DNA of 15,297 nt from Aliivibrio_A kagoshimensis (GTDB lineage Bacteria; Pseudomonadota; Gammaproteobacteria; Enterobacterales; Vibrionaceae), in contig NZ_JAKJSQ010000079.1 in NCBI RefSeq assembly GCF_050337105.1, positions 1-15,297 on the forward strand, in the 5' to 3' direction. Under the pieces are notes generated by a model. The model searched no databases, was not told the DNA's origin, and saw only the letters and a program-made list of their open reading frames with translations. Positions 12,938 through 15,297 of this stretch are shown here, piece by piece. The position numbers and the translations under genes were made by a program. The first letter of the stretch is position 1. Each line of letters opens with the position of its first letter.

Positions 12938-13536
12938 GCCAGCATCTCCTCAACTTGCTTAACTGCATCAGCAGTTATAAGAACCTTGTTAAACGCAACA
13001 AGACTTACTGGATCAATACCAGCAACATCACGTGCATCAACTTTATATAGGTTACGTGCAGCTAAGAATAGATTTTCGTCTACCTCGCCAGTAACGATAA
13101 GAACGTCGTTAAGCTCAAGTTCTTTAAGCTTTGCAACTAATTCTTTTGTTTTTGGCGTTTCTACAGAGAAGTTCTCAACAACGACTAAACGCTCTTGACG
13201 AACCAACTCAGAAAGAATGCTCTTAAGAGCACCACGGTACATTTTTTTGTTTACTTTTTGGCTGTGATCCTGAGGTTTCGCAGCAAAAGTAACACCACCT
13301 GAACGCCAGATTGGGCTACGAATAGTTCCCGCACGAGCTCGGCCTGTACCTTTTTGGCGCCATGGTTTAGCACCGCCACCAGACACTTCTGAACGTGTTT
13401 TTTGAGCACGAGTACCTTGACGAGCACCAGCTGCAAAAGCAACTACTACTTGATGTACAAGAGCTTCATTAAACTCACGTCCGAATGTAGTCTCGGAAAC
13501 AGTTAGCGCATCAGCGCCTTTAACCATCAATTCCAT
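12934..13536 (-). CDS. rplD: 50S ribosomal protein L4, S10 operon repressor
   Basis: L4 is a tunnel-wall protein of the 50S subunit. In E. coli it also represses its own operon at both transcription and translation by acting on the S10 leader. The 200 residues are one fewer than E. coli. The extended tunnel loop (about 43-95) holds GGGAKPWRQKGTGRARAG, in which macrolide-resistance changes occur, and looks wild type. The C-terminal part ends ITADAVKQVEEMLA. It starts 16 bases after rplC and overlaps rplW by four bases. Confidence 0.98.
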   Translation of the reverse strand: MELMVKGADALTVSETTFGREFNEALVHQVVVAFAAGARQGTRAQKTRSEVSGGGAKPWRQKGTGRARAGTIRSPIWRSGGVTFAAKPQDHSQKVNKKMYRGALKSILSELVRQERLVVVENFSVETPKTKELVAKLKELELNDVLIVTGEVDENLFLAARNLYKVDARDVAGIDPVSLVAFNKVLITADAVKQVEEMLA

Positions 13537-13552
13537 TACTATCTCCTAGACG

Positions 13553-14182
13553 TTACGCTTTAACAGCTGGTTTAACGATCACATTTCCGCCAATTGCACC
13601 AGGGACTGCACCTTTAATAAGGAGTAGTTTGCGCTCAGCATCAACACGAACGATTTCTAGGTTTTGAGTCGTTACACGCTCAGCACCCATGTGACCAGAC
13701 ATTTTCTTGCCTTTAAATACGCGACCTGGAGTTTGACATTGGCCAATTGAACCCGGAGCACGATGAGACAAAGAGTTACCATGGGTCATATCTTGAGTAG
13801 AGAAGTTCCAACGCTTAATTACGCCTTGGAAGCCTTTACCTTTAGAAGTACCTGTAACGTCTACTTTTTTTGTTTCTGTGAAAAGATCAACGTTAAGCTC
13901 AGCGCCAACTTCAAACTCTTCACCGTTTTCTAAACGGAATTCCCAAAGACCACGGCCAGCTTCAACGCCAGCTTTAGCAAAATGACCTGCATTAGGCTTG
14001 CTTACGCGGCTAGCTTTCTTAGTTCCGGTAGTTACTTGAATTGCAGTATAACCATCAGTTTCAAGAGTTTTCACTTGAGAAACGCGGTTTGCTTCAACTT
14101 CAACAACAGTTACCGGAATAGAAGTGCCATCTTCGGTAAAGATGCGGGTCATGCCCACTTTACGACCGACTAGACCAATCAT
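13553..14182 (-). CDS. rplC: 50S ribosomal protein L3
   Basis: L3 initiates 50S assembly, and its long loop reaches the peptidyl transferase centre. The 209 residues equal E. coli. It starts MIGLVGRKVGMTRIFTEDG. The loop RAPGSIGQCQTPGRVFKGKK (141-160) has Gln150, the residue methylated by PrmB in E. coli, but Cys at 149 where E. coli has Asn. It lies 13 bases after rpsJ. Confidence 0.98.
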   Translation of the reverse strand: MIGLVGRKVGMTRIFTEDGTSIPVTVVEVEANRVSQVKTLETDGYTAIQVTTGTKKASRVSKPNAGHFAKAGVEAGRGLWEFRLENGEEFEVGAELNVDLFTETKKVDVTGTSKGKGFQGVIKRWNFSTQDMTHGNSLSHRAPGSIGQCQTPGRVFKGKKMSGHMGAERVTTQNLEIVRVDAERKLLLIKGAVPGAIGGNVIVKPAVKA

Positions 14183-14195
14183 TATCTTATCTCCC

Positions 14196-14507
14196 TTAAC
14201 CTAAGCTAATCTGTACGTCAACGCCAGCAGCTAGATCTAGACGCATAAGCGCATCAACAGTTTTATCTGTAGGCTCAACGATGTCGATAAGACGTTTGTG
14301 AGTACGAATTTCGTACTGATCACGAGCGTCTTTATTGACGTGAGGGGAAGTAAGAACAGTAAAACGTTCTTTGCGAGTTGGTAGTGGGATAGGTCCACGA
14401 ACCTGTGCGCCAGTACGTTTAGCTGTTTCAACGATTTCCGCAGTTGACTGATCGATTAAACGATAATCGAAAGCCTTTAGTCGGATACGAATACGTTGGT
14501 TCTGCAT
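14196..14507 (-). CDS. rpsJ: 30S ribosomal protein S10 (NusE)
   Basis: S10 lies in the 30S head. As NusE it binds NusB and boxA in rRNA antitermination, and links polymerase to the ribosome through NusG. The 103 residues from the ATG at 14507 align fully with E. coli (MQNQRIRIRLKAFDYRLIDQ to AAGVDVQISLG). An in-frame TTG at 14522 would add five residues, but it overlaps the GGAG ribosome binding site (14521-14518), so the ATG is the true start. It is the first gene of the S10 operon, after a long leader. Confidence 0.98.
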   Translation of the reverse strand: MQNQRIRIRLKAFDYRLIDQSTAEIVETAKRTGAQVRGPIPLPTRKERFTVLTSPHVNKDARDQYEIRTHKRLIDIVEPTDKTVDALMRLDLAAGVDVQISLG

Positions 14508-14743
14508 TAGACAGAGCTCCAATAATTAAAATACACAAATAATATCGCCACTCACACTCAAAAAATGAGGGAATGTCGATTGATTTATGTGAAACCGTAG
14601 TACCAAAATTAGGTACATTGTCAGTTAATTTTCATTAACCGCGAACATAAGCTGAGTATATATTGTGAATAAAAAGCTTCAATTGAATGCTCTTTACCCT
14701 CCTCAGTGCTCATTGGTTCACACCTGCCTCTAAGAGGTCAGTG
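14508..14743 (-). promoter_or_regulatory. S10 operon leader, likely L4-responsive
   Basis: About 235 nt separate the predicted start site from rpsJ, as in gammaproteobacteria where L4 controls this operon through its leader. Stems seen on the minus strand are: CCTC/GAGG near 14737-14727; GTTAAT-GAAA-ATTAAC (14639-14624); GTACC/GGTAC (14616-14600 region); and a bulged stem of 14578-14571 with 14553-14546, capped by CTCA-TTTTT-TGAG. The last has a U-rich loop and is followed by U-rich sequence just before the ribosome binding site. This resembles the attenuator arrangement in E. coli, but I did not find a sequence-level match. Confidence 0.6.
14621..14713 (-). CDS. Possible 30-residue leader peptide in the S10 leader
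   Basis: An ATG at 14713 opens 30 codons (MSTEEGKEHSIEAFYSQYIL, then SLCSRLMKIN) ending in TGA at 14621. An AGG-containing purine patch (14730-14722 region) lies upstream at loose ribosome binding distance. It lies inside the transcribed leader, ends in the hairpin at 14639-14624, and its frame stops well before rpsJ. I do not recognise it. A reading frame this long can arise by chance, and the E. coli S10 leader is not known to encode a peptide. Confidence 0.2.
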   Translation of the reverse strand: MSTEEGKEHSIEAFYSQYILSLCSRLMKIN

Positions 14744-14749
14744 CTGGGC

Positions 14750-14777
14750 ATTATACAGATCACACTGTTTTGTGCAA
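14750..14777 (-). promoter_or_regulatory. S10 operon promoter
   Basis: On the minus strand the -10 is a perfect TATAAT (14755-14750) and the -35 is TTGCAC (14777-14772), with a 16-bp spacer. The bases after the -10 (GCCCAGC) form a GC-rich discriminator, which fits stringent control, and the start would be near 14743. It is the only strong promoter in the tuf-rpsJ gap. Confidence 0.85.
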
Positions 14778-14851
14778 GTGAGTAATTACATATAGTATTG
14801 TTTAATTTTTCAACACTATCTATTCTTATGATTTCTATAGAATTATAGACA

Positions 14852-14882
14852 TAAAAAAAGGAAGCCGAAGCTTCCTTTTTTG
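14852..14882 (-). terminator. Intrinsic terminator after tuf
   Basis: On the minus strand GGAAGC-TTCG-GCTTCC (14875-14860) forms a 6-bp stem with an extra-stable C(UUCG)G loop. It is lengthened by A-T pairs and followed by a run of seven T (14859-14853). It lies just over 20 bases after the tuf stop and separates tuf from the S10 promoter. The plus strand is nearly symmetrical and may also terminate. Confidence 0.93.
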
Positions 14883-14903
14883 GAGTATTGTAAAATAAGG
14901 CTA

Positions 14904-15297
14904 TTAAGCGATTACTTTAGCAACAACACCAGCACCTACTGTACGGCCACCTTCACGGATAGCAAAACGTAGACCTTCATCCATCGCGATTGGCGCGATA
15001 AGTGTAACGTGCATCTGTACGTTATCACCAGGCATTACCATTTCAACACCTTCTGGAAGTGTGATATCGCCTGTTACATCAGTTGTACGGAAGTAGAACT
15101 GTGGACGGTAACCTTTGAAGAATGGAGTGTGACGTCCGCCTTCGTCTTTTGAAAGTACGTATACTTCTGATTCAAAAGTGGTGTGTGGGTTGATTGAACC
15201 TTTCGCTGCCAATACTTGACCACGTTCAACGTCTTCACGCTTAGTACCACGTAGAAGTGCACCAACGTTCTCACCAGCACGACCTTCGTCAAGCAGT
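14904..15297 (-). CDS. tuf: Elongation factor Tu, C-terminal part (gene runs off the right edge)
   Basis: EF-Tu carries aminoacyl-tRNA to the ribosome in a GTP-dependent way. The window holds the last 130 codons, open to the edge, so the start is missing. They begin LLDEGRAGENVGALLRGTKR and include FESEVYVLSKDEGGRHTPFF, GYRPQFYFRTTDVTG, PGDNVQMHVTLIAPIAMDEG and the end RFAIREGGRTVGAGVVAKVI(A). This covers the end of domain 2 and all of domain 3 (beta barrels contacting tRNA and EF-Ts). Gammaproteobacteria often have two tuf copies (tufA, tufB); its place just before the S10 operon suggests the copy in the str cluster, but the upstream genes are not visible. Confidence 0.97.
   Translation of the reverse strand, partial: LLDEGRAGENVGALLRGTKREDVERGQVLAAKGSINPHTTFESEVYVLSKDEGGRHTPFFKGYRPQFYFRTTDVTGDITLPEGVEMVMPGDNVQMHVTLIAPIAMDEGLRFAIREGGRTVGAGVVAKVIA

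Noticed and set aside
14508..14522. Upstream TTG start extending S10 by five residues
   Set aside because: The TTG overlaps the GGAG ribosome binding site and the extra residues MELCL are absent from the family.
15074..15292. Minus-strand frame of 72 codons overlapping tuf
   Set aside because: Out of frame with the clearly recognisable EF-Tu sequence over the same bases.
1..15297. Search for CRISPR arrays, insertion sequences, integrase or toxin-antitoxin genes, or any new gene system
   Set aside because: No direct-repeat arrays, transposase-like proteins or cargo genes are visible; protein-coding space is filled by core ribosomal, rpoA, secY and tuf genes.

Overview
The window is the conserved S10-spc-alpha ribosomal protein cluster of a gammaproteobacterium, read almost entirely from the minus strand (right to left). 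The protein sequences, the complete E. coli-type gene order, the long zinc-free S14 and the layout of the rRNA promoter all point to Vibrionaceae (Vibrio, Aliivibrio or Photobacterium). I cannot name the genus. All 28 complete genes look intact, and each has the usual length for its family.

In order of transcription: (1) the 3' third of a tuf gene (EF-Tu) enters from the right edge and ends at a strong intrinsic terminator. (2) A gap of about 400 bases holds the S10 promoter and a leader of roughly 235 nt. (3) The S10 operon follows: rpsJ-rplC-rplD-rplW-rplB-rpsS-rplV-rpsC-rplP-rpmC-rpsQ, with a terminator. (4) The spc promoter and leader come next, then rplN-rplX-rplE-rpsN-rpsH-rplF-rplR-rpsE-rpmD-rplO-secY-rpmJ. 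(5) A 147-base junction carries hairpins and the S4-type pseudoknot leader, followed by the alpha operon rpsM-rpsK-rpsD-rpoA-rplQ and a strong terminator. (6) About 480 bases further on, P1 and P2 promoters, boxB/boxA and the 16S leader of an rRNA operon run in the same direction. The 16S gene would begin just beyond the left edge.

Together these genes make more than half of the ribosomal proteins, the RNA polymerase alpha subunit, the SecY translocon core and EF-Tu, with rRNA from the next operon. Established feedback circuits of this cluster (L4 on the S10 leader, S8 at rplE, S4 at rpsM) have matching structures here, seen to different degrees. S10 is also NusE, which acts at the boxA sequence seen in the rRNA leader.

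I see no new multigene system, mobile element, CRISPR array or cargo gene. The points worth a second look are noncoding: a 5' half-tRNA remnant between rRNA P1 and P2, DnaA-box-like sites upstream of P1, nested inverted repeats in the rplQ-rrn spacer, and a 30-codon reading frame in the S10 leader.
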